Shown: piece by piece, positions 63,406 through 64,000 of the stretch | How the letters are laid out: every line of letters starts with the position of its first letter | Position numbering within the stretch: position 1 is the stretch's first letter | NCBI RefSeq assembly: GCF_024508665.1 | Contig: NZ_JANINP010000006.1 | Location: 186,001 to 250,000, forward strand | Length of the DNA stretch: 64,000 nucleotides | From: Sphingomonas sp. | Lineage (GTDB): Bacteria > Pseudomonadota > Alphaproteobacteria > Sphingomonadales > Sphingomonadaceae | Direction: 5' to 3' | The notes under the pieces: model-generated | The model's database searches: none | What the model was told of the DNA's origin: nothing | Seen by the model: the letters and a program-made list of their open reading frames with translations, nothing else | Program-made: the position numbers and the translations under genes

Positions 63406-64000
63406 ATCGATTCCCCCTTACGCACTCCGCGCCACGCGGAAACGATCGCGTCGGCGGTAAGGTCCGCGTCATGCTCGGTGGTTGCCGACGAGCTCACCGA
63501 CAACCGCATCACCCATTGCCCGCGCCACTGCGCGCCGCCGATCCACGCGACCGCATCATCCTGCACGCGCTGAATGGTGGCGAGCGTCGCCGCGTCGTCG
63601 TCACCGAAGCGGAACATCGCCTGATTGAGTTCGGGATCGAGGATCATGGTGATGCCCGGCTCTCGGCCAACGCGGTCGGCGATGCGCGTCGCGACCCGGC
63701 AGCAGCGCTCGACCATCTCGGCGACGCCGTCGCGGCCCAATTGGCGGATCATCGCCCAGGTCGCGAAGCCCCGCGCGCGGCGCGACAATTCGGGGACATA
63801 GGAGGAGGGATCGCGCTCGCTGCCCGCGGCGGGCGGCAGGTAACTGGCCGAGATCGCCATCGCGCGGCGGTGTGCCTCGGCATCGCGAACGATCGCGAAT
63901 CCGGAATCGTAGGGTGTCTGCAGCCATTTGTGGCCATCGGTCGCCCAGCTGTCGGCGAGCTCGACGCCACGCGTCAGATGCGCCCGCGACGGCGCGGCCT
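63402..64000 (-). CDS. PLP-dependent (group II) decarboxylase, C-terminal part
   Basis: About 199 residues are visible; the N terminus lies beyond the right edge. The PLP lysine is in SWATDGHKWLQTPYDSGF, the DxxHKW(L) pattern of group II decarboxylases, followed by ELSRRARGFATWAMIRQLGRD in part and a C-terminal domain ending WRGVRKGES. Substrates of this family are aromatic amino acids, glutamate or related compounds; which one cannot be told from this part. It overlaps the epimerase start. Confidence 0.8.
   Translation of the reverse strand, partial: AAPSRAHLTRGVELADSWATDGHKWLQTPYDSGFAIVRDAEAHRRAMAISASYLPPAAGSERDPSSYVPELSRRARGFATWAMIRQLGRDGVAEMVERCCRVATRIADRVGREPGITMILDPELNQAMFRFGDDDAATLATIQRVQDDAVAWIGGAQWRGQWVMRLSVSSSATTEHDADLTADAIVSAWRGVRKGESM

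Overview
The window is a gene-dense, GC-rich (about two-thirds G+C by eye) stretch of an alphaproteobacterial chromosome, most likely a sphingomonad (Sphingomonas or a close relative). The evidence is the alphaproteobacterial gene order around hemE, a GTTC-N7-GTTC SOS box, GANTC sites at the putative origin, and several families typical of the group (DUF3576, DUF1491, MmcB, PdeM, a DUF1674 protein). There is no rRNA, no tRNA I can support, no CRISPR array, no prophage and no transposase. Nearly all of it is core chromosome, cut at both ends by partial genes: an N-carbamoylputrescine amidase on the left and a PLP-dependent decarboxylase on the right.

Layout. 0-15 kb: a UbiH-type hydroxylase, then rightward ftsK, lolA, xthA, ribA, a leftward HAD phosphatase/YggS pair, and an envelope and translation block (DUF3576 lipoprotein, leuS, lptE, holA). 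15-21 kb: the leftward cluster mnmE-mnmG-rsmG-parA-parB with two perfect 16-bp parS palindromes and one degenerate copy. 21-24 kb: a dienelactone hydrolase and a tandem pair of TerC-family membrane proteins. 23.4-30 kb: rho-hemJ-hemE leftward, then a 289-bp gap that I interpret as the chromosomal origin (oriC), then ppsR-maf-aroE-coaE-dnaQ rightward, followed by hpf and ptsN. 31-39 kb: a thioesterase, DUF1491, a SleB-type hydrolase, SOS-controlled mmcB, and the leftward run rsmB-rpe-heparinase-purH. 39-48 kb: a DUF1674 protein, nudC, a serine hydrolase and mutY leftward, then dciA (DUF721), two DsbA-like proteins and smc rightward. 48-64 kb: two POT-family transporters, a two-lobed aspartic protease, an M20 peptidase, kup, pdeM, msrA, an aminotransferase, prfC and a mutarotase-like protein.

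How it fits together. The window carries the machinery that starts, loads, segregates and finishes chromosome replication: oriC, DciA (helicase loading), HolA and DnaQ (DNA polymerase III), ParABS and SMC (origin segregation), and FtsK (terminus segregation). Transcription diverges at the origin, so the genes on each side point away from it for several kilobases.

The least explained material is intergenic. I find five sorts of dispersed, strongly palindromic repeat, two to three copies each: (a) C/G-tract long inverted repeats, (b) nested arms built on an AAAGNCGC-like period, (c) a roughly 108-bp double-hairpin element, (d) a three-hairpin element with an identical 30-bp head and compensating changes in its last hairpin, and (e) a second three-hairpin element sharing a CACCAGCCCG stem. 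These are the best candidates for something undescribed. I see no novel multi-gene system.
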